Counted from the first letter of the stretch, positions 9,696 to 19,034 are shown. The stretch: 64,000 bases of DNA from an uncultured Clostridia bacterium (GCA_947630325.1 CANRHB010000001.1:281579-345578), one strand, 5' to 3'. The notes: generated by a model not told the origin, from the sequence alone. Made by a program: numbers and translations.

Positions 9696-10213
9696 TCGGT
9701 TTCCTCCGTAAGTTCGTATGCGATGAGCAGGTTCCCCTGCGAGATGAGGCGCGCCTTCTTCCCCTCCTCGAACGCGGGAAAGTCCTTTTCGCCGTCCACA
9801 TAGATCTGCCGCGTCATCTTCTCGTCCTTTTTGACGTTCTTCACCGAGAAGAGCGCGACGTTGACGTCGACGCCGTCCTTTACCGTCCAATCGTCGATCC
9901 CCTCAAAGGGGAGAACGGCGTATTCTTTGAGCCCCACCGAGATGAATTTGAGCATCTTGCAGTAGGCGCGGCTCCGCTTGTAGCTGATCCCCATATAGGG
10001 GAAGCAGAAGATGATATACAGCCCCGTAAGGACGCTCGTGCCAACGACATACCACACCCCCGTGGGGTCGTGATAGGGCAAGAGGATATAGAGCGTAAGG
10101 CAGGTGATGAGCCCCGCGAGATACACCCCCGTGACGCACAGAAACCCCGCAAGGAGCCGCCGTTTCTGGCGCATGGCGTCGACGAGATCGAGATCGTGAT
10201 AGAGTTTGGTCAT
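9692..10213 (-). CDS. Two-TM membrane protein of unknown function
   Basis: 173 aa. Two hydrophobic helices lie at about residues 21-45 and 54-73 (GVWYVVGTSVLTGLYIIFCF), followed by a soluble domain of about 95 residues with a predicted beta-rich pattern. No family is recognised. It sits between a DegV gene (3-bp gap) and the ACT gene (4-bp overlap), so it is part of the same transcript. Confidence 0.7.
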   Translation of the reverse strand: MTKLYHDLDLVDAMRQKRRLLAGFLCVTGVYLAGLITCLTLYILLPYHDPTGVWYVVGTSVLTGLYIIFCFPYMGISYKRSRAYCKMLKFISVGLKEYAVLPFEGIDDWTVKDGVDVNVALFSVKNVKKDEKMTRQIYVDGEKDFPAFEEGKKARLISQGNLLIAYELTEETE

Positions 10214-10216
10214 AAC

Positions 10217-11059
10217 TTACTCCGCAATGAAGAGCACGCCGAGCGTGTTTTTGCCGCAGTGCCCCGTAATGACCGAGCCCGCGACCGTTTCGATGACTTC
10301 CTCGAAATCGAACAGTTCCTTTACCTTCTGCCGCGCCACTTCCACGATAGACTCCTCCGCCGTGCTGTGGGTGATGAAGGCGCGCGTCCTGTCGTAAGAG
10401 GGATACTGCACCTTGAGGTCGGCGATGTAATTTGCGATACATTTCTCCATGGGACCGCGGTATTTTTTGCCCGCATAGAGCTGGCCGTCCTCCATTTCGA
10501 TGAGGGGATGGATCTTCAAAAGGTTCGCCCCGTACATTGCCATACGGGAGCATCTGCCCCCCTTATAGAGATAGTCGAGGCGGTCGGGCACGAAAGAGGT
10601 GTTGATCTTGGGCGCGAGGGCGGCGGTCTTTTCGGCGATCTCCTTTGCGCTCATGCCCTGCGCCAAAAAGTCGCAAGCCTTCATCACCATGAGCCCCTGC
10701 CCCGAGGAGAGCGCCTTGCTGTCCACGACGAACACTTTTTTGCCGAACCGCTTTGCCGCCTCCACCGCATAGTTGTAAGAGGAGGACGATTTCACCGAGA
10801 TGTTATAGTGGACCACCGTGTCCCCTTCGTCCACGTACTTTGCGAAGAACTCCTCATAGTCGCCGATGCTCGGCGCGGCAGTCTTGGGAAGATTGCCCGT
10901 TTTGTCCACATAATCGAAGATGTTCTGCGGGGTGATGTTCACGCCGTCGCGGAAGGCTTCTCCCCCTAATATAACGGAGAGCGGCATGACGCCGATGTTG
11001 TGCTTTGCGATCAGTTCCCCGAGGTCGCAGGTGCTGTCCGTTGTGATACGAATGCTCAT
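10217..11059 (-). CDS. DegV family fatty-acid-binding protein
   Basis: 280 aa. MSIRITTDSTCDLGELI, the YNISVKSSSSYN segment and FVPDRLDYLYKGGRCS are DegV signatures. Characterised members (FakB) hold an acyl chain that is phosphorylated by FakA for phospholipid synthesis; no fakA is visible here. Cytoplasmic, full length. A second DegV gene lies at 43275. Confidence 0.93.
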   Translation of the reverse strand: MSIRITTDSTCDLGELIAKHNIGVMPLSVILGGEAFRDGVNITPQNIFDYVDKTGNLPKTAAPSIGDYEEFFAKYVDEGDTVVHYNISVKSSSSYNYAVEAAKRFGKKVFVVDSKALSSGQGLMVMKACDFLAQGMSAKEIAEKTAALAPKINTSFVPDRLDYLYKGGRCSRMAMYGANLLKIHPLIEMEDGQLYAGKKYRGPMEKCIANYIADLKVQYPSYDRTRAFITHSTAEESIVEVARQKVKELFDFEEVIETVAGSVITGHCGKNTLGVLFIAE

Positions 11060-11096
11060 TTCTTTGTCTCCTGTCCGATATTATAAATGATGATTT

Positions 11097-11711
11097 TTAT
11101 AGCAAATTTTTTGCCCAGCGCAAGAACGCTTCCCACTTGGTCGCCTGCTTGTGCTCCACCGACCACGGCGCGACGACGCCGACGATGTCCGCGTATTTGA
11201 GGCACCCCACCGCGCGGGAATCGGTGCTGTTGACGCGGTGATCCCCGAGGAAGAAGATCTCCCCCTCGCCCACCGTCACTTCGAAGGGATCCGCCTCGGC
11301 GAACGTCTCGCCCTTGGTGTAGTCCTCCTCGAGCAGGACGAACTCGCTCTCCCCCGCAAGGCGGCGGTAAACTTTGCCATCCGTAATGCGGATGACGTCC
11401 CCCTCGAGCCCGATGAGACGCTTGATGATGTTGTCGCCCGAGAAATAAAATCTGTCGCGGTACTTTGTCACCTCGATGATGACGATGTCCCCCCGCTCGG
11501 GGACTGCGCTTGCGTCCGCATAGAGGAAATCTCCGCTTTTGAGGGTGTCCTCCATGGAGCCGCCGCTCACGTCCACGCCGTAAACATCCCACACAAAGCG
11601 GAAATTGAGCAGGGTGACGGCAATGATCAGGCATAAAAGTACGGCGATCGCCGCATTCCACAGGCTGACCCTTTCTTCGTTGAGCATGTAAGGTCTTTTG
11701 ACGCGTTTCAT
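11097..11711 (-). CDS. lepB: Signal peptidase I
   Basis: 204 aa. One N-terminal membrane anchor (about residues 19-37), then the catalytic Ser52 in SGGSM and the general base Lys97 in DNIIKRLIG, plus the GDHRVNSTDSR box. It removes Sec/Tat signal peptides at the outer face of the membrane. The order lepB-degV is within a nine-gene minus-strand run. The stop of the upstream hydrolase-like gene is one base away. Confidence 0.95.
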   Translation of the reverse strand: MKRVKRPYMLNEERVSLWNAAIAVLLCLIIAVTLLNFRFVWDVYGVDVSGGSMEDTLKSGDFLYADASAVPERGDIVIIEVTKYRDRFYFSGDNIIKRLIGLEGDVIRITDGKVYRRLAGESEFVLLEEDYTKGETFAEADPFEVTVGEGEIFFLGDHRVNSTDSRAVGCLKYADIVGVVAPWSVEHKQATKWEAFLRWAKNLL

Positions 11712-11712
11712 A

Positions 11713-13392
11713 TCAAAGCCACTTCAAATTATTGATGAGAATGTTCCCGTCCCCCAGAAAGACGACGGAGACTGCCTCCGAAAAATCGGGAAGGGGGGAA
11801 CCCGTGTCCGATTTGAAATCGGTATTTTTGAGAATGAAATTCTTCCACCTTCCGCCCGCGGGGACGTCCGCCGTGTAGGAAAAGCCCTTCTGCTCGTCGT
11901 CGTCCGTATAGAAGATGATGGTAAGAACGCCTCCTATTGCGGAATAGGCGTCGAGCTGGAAGCACGCCCCCTCCGACGGGACGAAACGGGGTTCGCTCAC
12001 GCGGTAGCTGATGACGCCGTTTGCGGTATTCACGCCGACGATCCCGCCATAGCCGGGGAAGAGTTCCACGTCCGAGCGCACGCCGTCGGTAAAGCAGTCC
12101 GCAATACACCCTGCGCGGCGGCGGAAACTCGCCACCCCCGAGGCGCCCTCCGAGCCCGCGTACAGCAGGTTGCTTTTGAGACGGGCGTTGTTATAGGGCT
12201 TTTTGATGGTGACTTCCTGTATTTTGGAGGTGACCGAAAAGCCGTTGGAATAGCGGACAAAGGTATAGACGAGCACCTTCTGGCACCCCTCGTACACCTC
12301 GAGCGGGAAGAGGAGCGCGCTGTCTTTCATCTCTTTGACGTTGCCGTAAAGCCGCGTCCAGTCGCGCGCGCGGAAACTGTCCGTCTTTTCGGAGTAGAAG
12401 ATGCCGCACTCGATGGGGTCCCCCTCCTCGTCGTACTTGCCGCGGACTTTGAGGTCCTCCCCCTCGTCCGCCACCGTAAGCGAGATGGGCTTGCTGATGT
12501 AGACTGCCCGCCCCCGCAGATATTTGTCGAGGAACATATCCATATCGACGATGGAGTGTTCGCCGATGAGCCCGTTGCCGTGCGCCGAATACAAAATGGC
12601 CTTTTCCACGGCGGGATTGATCTGCTGGAAGGTATCGTACACGCGGTCGTAATTGCACTTCTTGTCGTTGATGGCGGTAAGCATGAGCACGGGGCAGGCC
12701 GCATGGGGAGCATAGCTCTGGGAATCGAGCCCCGCGATAAAGCGGTGACGCTCCATATCGAAACTCCGCTTCTCCTCGTCGCCGAATTTTTCCATGTCGC
12801 GGTAGGCAAGCCACCCCGCCGCACACACGGCGATAAAGCAGGAAAGAGGGGCATAGGGAGTAATTTTCCACAGCACTTCTCCCCCCGTGCGGAGCCCGAC
12901 CGCCCCGAAAGAGGTAACTTCGGGTCTGCTCTCGAGATACTTCGCCGCATAGCGTGCGACCGCCGCCCACTCGTACCAACTCGTCTCCCTGGCGGTGGCG
13001 TCCACGTACTCCATGGCTCTTCCCGCCCGCGTATAATTGGCATAGTCGATGTCGCGCGGATAGATGGTATGTCTGCCCTCCCCCATGTCGCCGCAGTAGT
13101 CCACGCATAAAACGCCTAAGCCGAGCTTGATGAAGTGGGAGACGAACTTCTCGTCGCAGGGAAGCCCCGCCTCGAAGAATATCATAACGGCGGGGAAACG
13201 ATCTTTCCCCTTGGGCATGAAATATTTGGCGTAAACTTTCACCCGTCCGTAAACGCTCCTTCTGCCGAGGAAATAGACCTCGCGGTAAATGCAGTCCTCC
13301 CGCTCCGTCTCCGAGAGGATCTCCTCGCAGAGGGGCAGGGCGTCGTCAAAGTCTTTCCAAAGGGTCACGGGTGTGAGAATCGGATTTGCCAA
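11713..13392 (-). CDS. Alpha/beta-hydrolase-like protein with degenerate nucleophile motif
   Basis: 559 aa. Residues 1-310 resemble an acetyl-esterase/dipeptidyl-peptidase-like alpha/beta hydrolase (FPAVMIFFEAGLP, then LTAINDKKCNYDRVYD and SAHGNGLIGEH, where Asp and His of a triad would sit). The expected GxSxG elbow reads GLRTGG, so the usual Ser nucleophile is missing. The C-terminal about 240 residues are beta-rich and may be carbohydrate-binding-like. No signal peptide. It may be an inactive or non-standard hydrolase. The start is 10 bp after the sbcC stop. Confidence 0.55.
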   Translation of the reverse strand: MANPILTPVTLWKDFDDALPLCEEILSETEREDCIYREVYFLGRRSVYGRVKVYAKYFMPKGKDRFPAVMIFFEAGLPCDEKFVSHFIKLGLGVLCVDYCGDMGEGRHTIYPRDIDYANYTRAGRAMEYVDATARETSWYEWAAVARYAAKYLESRPEVTSFGAVGLRTGGEVLWKITPYAPLSCFIAVCAAGWLAYRDMEKFGDEEKRSFDMERHRFIAGLDSQSYAPHAACPVLMLTAINDKKCNYDRVYDTFQQINPAVEKAILYSAHGNGLIGEHSIVDMDMFLDKYLRGRAVYISKPISLTVADEGEDLKVRGKYDEEGDPIECGIFYSEKTDSFRARDWTRLYGNVKEMKDSALLFPLEVYEGCQKVLVYTFVRYSNGFSVTSKIQEVTIKKPYNNARLKSNLLYAGSEGASGVASFRRRAGCIADCFTDGVRSDVELFPGYGGIVGVNTANGVISYRVSEPRFVPSEGACFQLDAYSAIGGVLTIIFYTDDDEQKGFSYTADVPAGGRWKNFILKNTDFKSDTGSPLPDFSEAVSVVFLGDGNILINNLKWL

Positions 13393-13401
13393 GATTCACC
13401 T

Positions 13402-15960
13402 CTAAGAGTGGATCTGCGAACCGCGGCTGTCGGTCGCCTTTTCCACTGAAATTTTCTTTTCGATGCGATGTTTGAGTTCTTCCACATGGGAGATGATGCC
13501 GATCGCAAAATGTTCGCTCCTCAGTTTTTCGAGGCTGTCCATCACCGTGTCGACGAGGCTCGTATCGAGGGTCCCGAACCCTTCGTCGAGGAAGAAGAAC
13601 TCCATGGGACGGGAAGACCGTGCGCAGATCTCCGCGGAGAGCGCAAGCGCCAAGGAGAGGGAGACGAGAAAGACTTCCCCGCCCGAGAGGGTGTGCACCC
13701 CCCTCAATGCGCCGCCGTTGAGGTTGTCGCCGACGAAAAACCCGCCTTCATAACGCAAAAAATATTTTCCCGATGTCAGCGAAAGGAGACGGGCGCTCGC
13801 GTTTTGCGCGATGTTTTGCAGGTACTCCTCCGCGATGAATTCCATAAATTTATTTGCTTCGAACAGCTTTTTTAACCGCTCCGCGATCTCCGCTTCCCGC
13901 TTGCGCGCGGACGCCTCCCGTTCGAGTTCCGATTTGCGGGAAAGCGCCTCCTTGCCCGCCGAAAGTTCCCGTCTTTTGAGGGCAAGCTGTCCCGATACTT
14001 CCCGCGAACGGTTTTCGAGTTCCTTTGCCTCCTGCCGCGCATGTTCGAGCGCCTCCAAAGTCGCATCGGGGTCCTCGGGAAGTTCCTCCGCTCTTGCCCT
14101 GAGCGCGGCGTACTCCTCGCGGAACCGCTTGACCCGCTCCTCGGCGTCCTCTGCGCGCCCGAACCGCTCCATGAGCGCAGCCGCTTCCTCCGCGGAGGAA
14201 AATTTCCCCCTTAAGAGAGCGGAGCCGAGCCGCTCGTTTGCAAGTCTCAGCCGCGTTTGGGCGGCGTTCTTCCTTTCGGCGGCGGCGGCGAATGCGGAGG
14301 CGCACAGCGCGCTCTTTTTCCTTGCGCTCTCGAGCTCTTCGAGGCGGCGTTTTCTCTCCCGCTTCTTCTCGAGTATGATCAGGCTGAGCGCGTCGCTCTT
14401 TTCCCCCTCTTCGGCTCCGCCGAGAGAGAGGAGCCGTTCTTTCAAGTCGCTCCCCTCCGTCTGCAACTGCTGGAGCCGTTGCAGGTGGGAGGTATAGCGG
14501 GCGTTGCGCTGTTCGAGGGAGAGCCGCGCCTCCTGCAATTCCTTGCGCCTCTTTTCGAGCGTTTCGAACTGCGCGCGGAGGTCAAACCCCTCCCTTTCCC
14601 CCTCGGACAGGCGGGTGTATTTTTCGACGAGCGGGGAAATATCCTCCTCCGTCTCGGGATATTTTTCGCCGATTTCTTTGAGTTCGCCCGCGAAAGTTGC
14701 GTATTCGCCGCGGAGAAGTTCGGCCTTTCCATGCGTCTCGATAAAGGAGAGAAAGTCCCCCTCCCCCGTCTCTTGCAACGCTTTTTCGAGTTCGGCGCGC
14801 TCCGTTTCATAGGAGAACCCCTTGAAGAGGTCGCGCTCCTCGGCAAATTTTCTGCGCGTTTCGGAAAGTTTTCTTTCGAGTTCTTCCCTCCGCCGCCGCT
14901 CTGCCTCCGCCTGCTCCGCCTTCGTCTTTCTGACGGTAAGTTCGTCGAGTTCGGCCTGCGCCTTTTCCCCGTCCCAAAGCAGGCAGTTATCGAGCAGCCG
15001 CTCCGCCTCCTCCTTCTCCGATTGCGCCCGTTGAAGGGAGGCCGCCGCGCTCTTTTCTTCCTTTTCGGCCGCGGCGCGTTCGCCCTCCGCACGGCTTATC
15101 TCCGCCGCAAAGGAGAGGCGGGAAAGTTCGTGTTCGAGGGAGGAAATTTCCCCCTCCTTTTCGCGGAGCAAGGCAAGGCGCGCCGTCACTTTTTCCCGCT
15201 CGAGGCGTTTTTTGTACCGCTCCGAAAGGAGAGCCTCCCCCTCCCGCGCTTTTGCAAGAGCCGCCAAAGAGGACAACTCCTCCTCCTCGAGCGCACGCGT
15301 CTCTTCTTCGAGCCGCGCGTTGTTCTCCGCGGAAATTTCGGCATAGGGTTCGAGGCGGGTCCGCGCGATCTCCGCCTCCGCCGCGCATTCGCGGTAATGG
15401 ATATTCGCCCGCTTTACGAGCCGTTCGCCGTACTTCTCGAGGTCGAACAGCCTTGAAACGAGTTTGAGCCGCTCGGAGGGCGCGGCCTTTACGAACTGCG
15501 CGAATTCCCCCTGCGGCAGGGAGATACATTTTTCAAAGTCCTTTTGCTCGAGCCCGACGACGCCTTTGAGAAAGGCCTCCCCGCTCGTCACCCCCTCCGC
15601 GCGCACGAGGGTCTCCCCGCCTTCCCGCAGTTCGATGACCTTGAGGGTCTGCGCCGAGTTTTTGCGTTTGAGTTCCCGCTCGATGCGGAACACTTTCCGC
15701 TCCCCTTCGAAATAAATTTCGAATTCGAAATGGACGTATGCCCTGTCGAGACGGGTGTTGATGATGTCCGAAAGTCCCGTCCGCACCCGCGGCGTGCCGC
15801 CGTAAAGGGCGAGACTGATGCAGTCTAAAATGGTGCTCTTGCCCGATCCCGTGTCCCCGAAGATGCCGAAGAGCCCGCTTGCAAGCAGTTCGGAAAAGTC
15901 GATCTCGACGGGTTCGGAGAAAGAGTTGATCCCGCAAAAGGAAAGATAGCGCGGCTTCAT
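13402..15960 (-). CDS. sbcC: Exonuclease SbcCD subunit C (SMC-like ATPase)
   Basis: 852 aa. Walker A FGDTGSGKST near residue 35, long coiled coils from about 170 to 700, ABC signature LSGGEVFLVS and Walker B FFLDEGFGTLD near the C-terminus. With SbcD it forms the Mre11-Rad50-like nuclease that processes hairpins and blocked double-strand ends. It is shorter than the usual roughly 1000 aa, and I see no CxxC zinc-hook motif in the coiled-coil middle. It overlaps the sbcD stop by four bases. Confidence 0.93.
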   Translation of the reverse strand: MKPRYLSFCGINSFSEPVEIDFSELLASGLFGIFGDTGSGKSTILDCISLALYGGTPRVRTGLSDIINTRLDRAYVHFEFEIYFEGERKVFRIERELKRKNSAQTLKVIELREGGETLVRAEGVTSGEAFLKGVVGLEQKDFEKCISLPQGEFAQFVKAAPSERLKLVSRLFDLEKYGERLVKRANIHYRECAAEAEIARTRLEPYAEISAENNARLEEETRALEEEELSSLAALAKAREGEALLSERYKKRLEREKVTARLALLREKEGEISSLEHELSRLSFAAEISRAEGERAAAEKEEKSAAASLQRAQSEKEEAERLLDNCLLWDGEKAQAELDELTVRKTKAEQAEAERRRREELERKLSETRRKFAEERDLFKGFSYETERAELEKALQETGEGDFLSFIETHGKAELLRGEYATFAGELKEIGEKYPETEEDISPLVEKYTRLSEGEREGFDLRAQFETLEKRRKELQEARLSLEQRNARYTSHLQRLQQLQTEGSDLKERLLSLGGAEEGEKSDALSLIILEKKRERKRRLEELESARKKSALCASAFAAAAERKNAAQTRLRLANERLGSALLRGKFSSAEEAAALMERFGRAEDAEERVKRFREEYAALRARAEELPEDPDATLEALEHARQEAKELENRSREVSGQLALKRRELSAGKEALSRKSELEREASARKREAEIAERLKKLFEANKFMEFIAEEYLQNIAQNASARLLSLTSGKYFLRYEGGFFVGDNLNGGALRGVHTLSGGEVFLVSLSLALALSAEICARSSRPMEFFFLDEGFGTLDTSLVDTVMDSLEKLRSEHFAIGIISHVEELKHRIEKKISVEKATDSRGSQIHS

Positions 15961-17114
15961 GCTTCCTCCTCCTCTCCCAAGAGGGACAAGAAGGCCCCGG
16001 TAAGTTCGCCGCTCGGCTCCTCTCCATAGACGGAGCGGTAGTAGAGGGAGAAGAGCTCCCCGCCGCTGAGCGCCGCCCGCTGTTCGATGGGCGCGACCTC
16101 CCCCGCGCTGACCTTGGGAATGATGGTGACGAGCCCCTCGCTACAATCGCGCAAAGCCTTCGTCTCCCCCGACGTAAGCGGTTCGCTCAGACGCAGGGTA
16201 AGTTCGATGTAACAATTCTCATATTTGGGCAGAAGTTCGAGGGCCTGCGAAAGGCTGCCACATTCGAGCCGCACGAGTTTTCTCCCCGACCGCAGAGGAA
16301 TTTTGCGGACGTCCGAAAAGCCCTTCCCCTCCGTTTTGAACACGAGCACGCTCTTTTCGGTGTTCGCCTCGTCGAAGGAATATTGGAGCACGGAGCCGCT
16401 GTAACGGGCGTTGCCGATCTGCTGGGGCCTGTGCAGGTGCCCGAGGGCGACATACCCCTCTTCGGGCAGGAGCCTCAAAGGCACGGCGCGCGCGCCGCCG
16501 AGGTCGATGTCCCGTTCGCTCTCGCTTACCTTGCCCCCCGCCACAAAGAGGTGGGAGAGCAGAATGTGCGGAAGGTCGCCGTGATACCCCTCCTCGCCGC
16601 GGGCGATCCAGCGCGCCATCTTTTCGGGGAAAGTCTCCTCCGAGTTCCCCTCCTTAAAGCGCGCCTCGTTGGGATAGGGCAGGGCGTTGATATACACCCT
16701 GTCGCCATGCCCGTCCTCGATGACGAGATAATACTCCCCCGCTTCCACGGCGCGGACGGGGCGGTTTCCCCCCGTTTGAAAGGCGCGCGGGCGGTTTCCG
16801 AAGAGGTAGATGCCCTCCTCCTCCGCAAGCGGCGCGCCGGCGGCAAGTCGGACGCCGTCATCGTGGTTTCCGCTTACGACGACGACCGCGCGGGAAGTCC
16901 CCGCCAGCTTTTTCACTGCGCGGAAAAAGAGTTCCTCCGCGTCTGCGGGCGGGAGAAAGGTGTCGAATACGTCTCCTGCGATGAGTACGAGGGAAATTTC
17001 CTCGCGCTTGCAGATCTCTTCGATTTCGTCTAAAACTTCTTCCTGTTCTTTCAAGCGCTCCCTGTCGAACAGGCGCTTGCCCAAATGGAGATCGGAAGTA
17101 TGCAGAATGTTCAT
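15957..17114 (-). CDS. sbcD: Exonuclease SbcCD subunit D (Mre11-like nuclease)
   Basis: 385 aa from the ATG at 17114, where homology begins (MNILHTSDLHLGKRLF); longer in-frame starts would run through the neighbouring promoter and antisense to the DnaD gene. Metallophosphoesterase motifs are visible in order: DLHLG, GDVFD, GNHDDG and GHLHRPQ. It supplies the Mn-dependent nuclease of SbcCD. No strong Shine-Dalgarno precedes the start. It overlaps sbcC by ATGA. Confidence 0.93.
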   Translation of the reverse strand: MNILHTSDLHLGKRLFDRERLKEQEEVLDEIEEICKREEISLVLIAGDVFDTFLPPADAEELFFRAVKKLAGTSRAVVVVSGNHDDGVRLAAGAPLAEEEGIYLFGNRPRAFQTGGNRPVRAVEAGEYYLVIEDGHGDRVYINALPYPNEARFKEGNSEETFPEKMARWIARGEEGYHGDLPHILLSHLFVAGGKVSESERDIDLGGARAVPLRLLPEEGYVALGHLHRPQQIGNARYSGSVLQYSFDEANTEKSVLVFKTEGKGFSDVRKIPLRSGRKLVRLECGSLSQALELLPKYENCYIELTLRLSEPLTSGETKALRDCSEGLVTIIPKVSAGEVAPIEQRAALSGGELFSLYYRSVYGEEPSGELTGAFLSLLGEEEEA

Positions 17115-17131
17115 GCGGCCGCCGAAAAATA

Positions 17132-17160
17132 TTGCAATTCCAAAAAAGTTATGATATACT
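17132..17160 (+). promoter_or_regulatory. Sigma-A promoter for the DnaD gene
   Basis: TTGCAA at 17132-17137 and TATACT at 17155-17160 with a 17-bp spacer, about 60 bp before the 17220 start, in the divergent gap with sbcD. Confidence 0.7.
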
Positions 17161-17219
17161 ATTATACAACAGCTTGCCGAAAAAAGCAAGCATATACAAG
17201 CATATAATGAGGAAAGAAG

Positions 17220-18929
17220 ATGTCCTTCACCGCCTTTTCCAAAGATTTTACCGCCAATATGTTCACGAGCGTGGAAAATCAGTTTATCACAAAGTATCTG
17301 CCGCAGGCAAACGGAGACGCCGTGCGGGTGTATCTGTACGGGCTGTACCTCTGCTCCTGCAAGGTGGAGACGGACGCGGAGTCGCTTGCCAAACTTTTGA
17401 AACTCCCCTACTCCCGCCTGCTTGAAATTTTCGATTTCTGGGAGGAGTGCGACCTTGTGCACGTCCTCTCCCGCGCGCCGCTCATGGTGGAGTATCTCCC
17501 CGTGAACGCCGCCGTCGGAAAGCCCAAGCCTCTCCGCCCCGAAAAATACGCCGAATTCAACCGCGAACTCCTGCGCCGCCTCTCCAAGATCGGGAAGGAC
17601 CTCAAACCCTATGAGATCCAGCGCATTCTCGAATTTTTGGAGAACAACCCCATGGAACAGCAGGCGTTTTTGCTCGTCACCGAGTACTGCATCAAAAAAG
17701 ACGGCGAAAAAGTGACGGCAAACCACATTCTCAACAAGGCGAAAAAACTCTGCGAGGGGCACAAATTTACATACGAGCAGGTGGAACTCGACCTCGCGGA
17801 CTACAACAAGCACGAAAAGACGCTTGCGAAAATTTTCTCCCTCCTCGGCATCTACCGCAAGCCGCAGGAGGCGGACTATGAATTTCTCGAGGGCTGGCTT
17901 GCCCGCGGAATGGAGGCGGCGGCGATCGTCTCCTGCGCGGAGGCTCTCAAAAAGGGAACGCTCGTCAGCCTCGACCTGCTTTTGAGCGAACTCGACGAAA
18001 AGGGCCTCCGCACCAAGGCGGAGGCGGAGGAATATCTCGCCCGCAGGCAGGTGCGCACCGACGTCGTGTACAAAGTGGCGCGGAAGTTGGGGGTAAAAGT
18101 CCAGAATCCCCGCGCCTATATCGAAACTTACGCCGAAAAGTGGCTGGAAAGAGGGTACGACGAGGAAAGTTTGCTCCTTTTGGCGGGGCAGGCTTTTAAG
18201 CTCGGCTATGGGTTCGAAGAACTCGACGGACTGCTCGACGGCCTCTATCGGCGCGGCGTTGTGGACGGTGCGGGCGTGAAGGACTACTGCGCGGTGCGGG
18301 AAAAACAGCTTCGCCTCCTTCACCAGGTGCAGTCCGCTTGCGGCGTGATGAAAAAGACGGGAAGCGCCCTCGACATGGTCGCCACCTGGCAGAGTTGGAA
18401 CTTCTCGGACGCGATGATCCTCGAGGCCGCAAAAAAGAGCGCGGGAGCGGCGGCCCCCCTCTCGTACATGAACAAACTGCTCTCCGAATGGAAGCGCACG
18501 GGCGTTACCGTCCCCTCCGAAATTCCCGAAAGACCCGCCCCCACTCCTGCCAAGCAGGACTATAGAAGCGAGGCCGCGATCGCGGCGGACATGCGCGCGG
18601 ACAGGGAGCGCTACTATGCCCTCCTCCGCCAAAAGGCGCTCGACGGCGCGGAGGCGGTGCGCGCAAAAGCCGAAAAGGACCCCGCGTTCAAGAGTGCGGA
18701 GCGCGATGTGAAAAAGACGGAGATCGAACTTGCAAAAGCTGAAGTGTTTTCCCCCTCTACCGTTCCCGCCATTATGGAAAAGCTCGAAGCGCACAAAAAA
18801 GCGCGTTCGGAGGCGCTTGCGCGGATGAATATCACCGAGGAAGATCTGCTCCCGAAATTCCGTTGCACAAAATGTTCGGACACGGGATTTTTGCCCAGCG
18901 GCAAGGCGTGCGACTGCTATCCGGGCTGA
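17220..18929 (+). CDS. DnaD domain replication protein with C-terminal zinc-ribbon-like tail
   Basis: 569 aa. An N-terminal winged-helix-like region (about residues 1-120) is followed by two DnaD/DnaB-like C-terminal domains (about 130-215 and 220-330, with the YEFLEGWLARGMEAAAI pattern), a helical linker, and a terminal RCTKCSDTGFLPSGKACDC. DnaD-family proteins load the replicative helicase at the origin or restart sites. The Cys motif resembles the N-terminus of DnaI/DnaC-type helicase loaders, but no AAA+ ATPase gene follows. It has its own promoter and reads divergently from sbcD. Confidence 0.8.
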   Translation: MSFTAFSKDFTANMFTSVENQFITKYLPQANGDAVRVYLYGLYLCSCKVETDAESLAKLLKLPYSRLLEIFDFWEECDLVHVLSRAPLMVEYLPVNAAVGKPKPLRPEKYAEFNRELLRRLSKIGKDLKPYEIQRILEFLENNPMEQQAFLLVTEYCIKKDGEKVTANHILNKAKKLCEGHKFTYEQVELDLADYNKHEKTLAKIFSLLGIYRKPQEADYEFLEGWLARGMEAAAIVSCAEALKKGTLVSLDLLLSELDEKGLRTKAEAEEYLARRQVRTDVVYKVARKLGVKVQNPRAYIETYAEKWLERGYDEESLLLLAGQAFKLGYGFEELDGLLDGLYRRGVVDGAGVKDYCAVREKQLRLLHQVQSACGVMKKTGSALDMVATWQSWNFSDAMILEAAKKSAGAAAPLSYMNKLLSEWKRTGVTVPSEIPERPAPTPAKQDYRSEAAIAADMRADRERYYALLRQKALDGAEAVRAKAEKDPAFKSAERDVKKTEIELAKAEVFSPSTVPAIMEKLEAHKKARSEALARMNITEEDLLPKFRCTKCSDTGFLPSGKACDCYPG

Positions 18930-18942
18930 TTTTATCCATTTA

Positions 18943-18983
18943 TGTCACGCATAGTACTTATTATGTGTGACATAGTACTATGC
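18943..18983. repeat. Compact nested inverted repeat
   Basis: GCATAGTACT (18949-18958) is the exact reverse complement of AGTACTATGC (18974-18983), and TGTCAC (18943-18948) pairs with GTGACA (18967-18972). It lies directly after the DnaD stop and before the bidirectional terminator. It could be an operator or a mobile-element end. Confidence 0.6.
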
Positions 18984-18991
18984 AAAAGCCC

Positions 18992-19029
18992 AAAAAACGG
19001 AGATTCTCGCCATGAAATCTCCGTTTTTT
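18992..19029. terminator. Bidirectional intrinsic terminator
   Basis: AAAAACGGAGATT and AATCTCCGTTTTT form a 13-bp stem with a 9-10-base loop and T-runs on both strands, between the convergent DnaD and ymxH-like genes. Confidence 0.9.
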
Positions 19030-19034
19030 TCAAT

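Noticed and set aside
15957..18794. 945-aa reading of sbcD with a long N-terminal extension
   Set aside because: The extension is antisense to the DnaD gene and crosses its promoter; SbcD homology begins exactly at the ATG at 17114.
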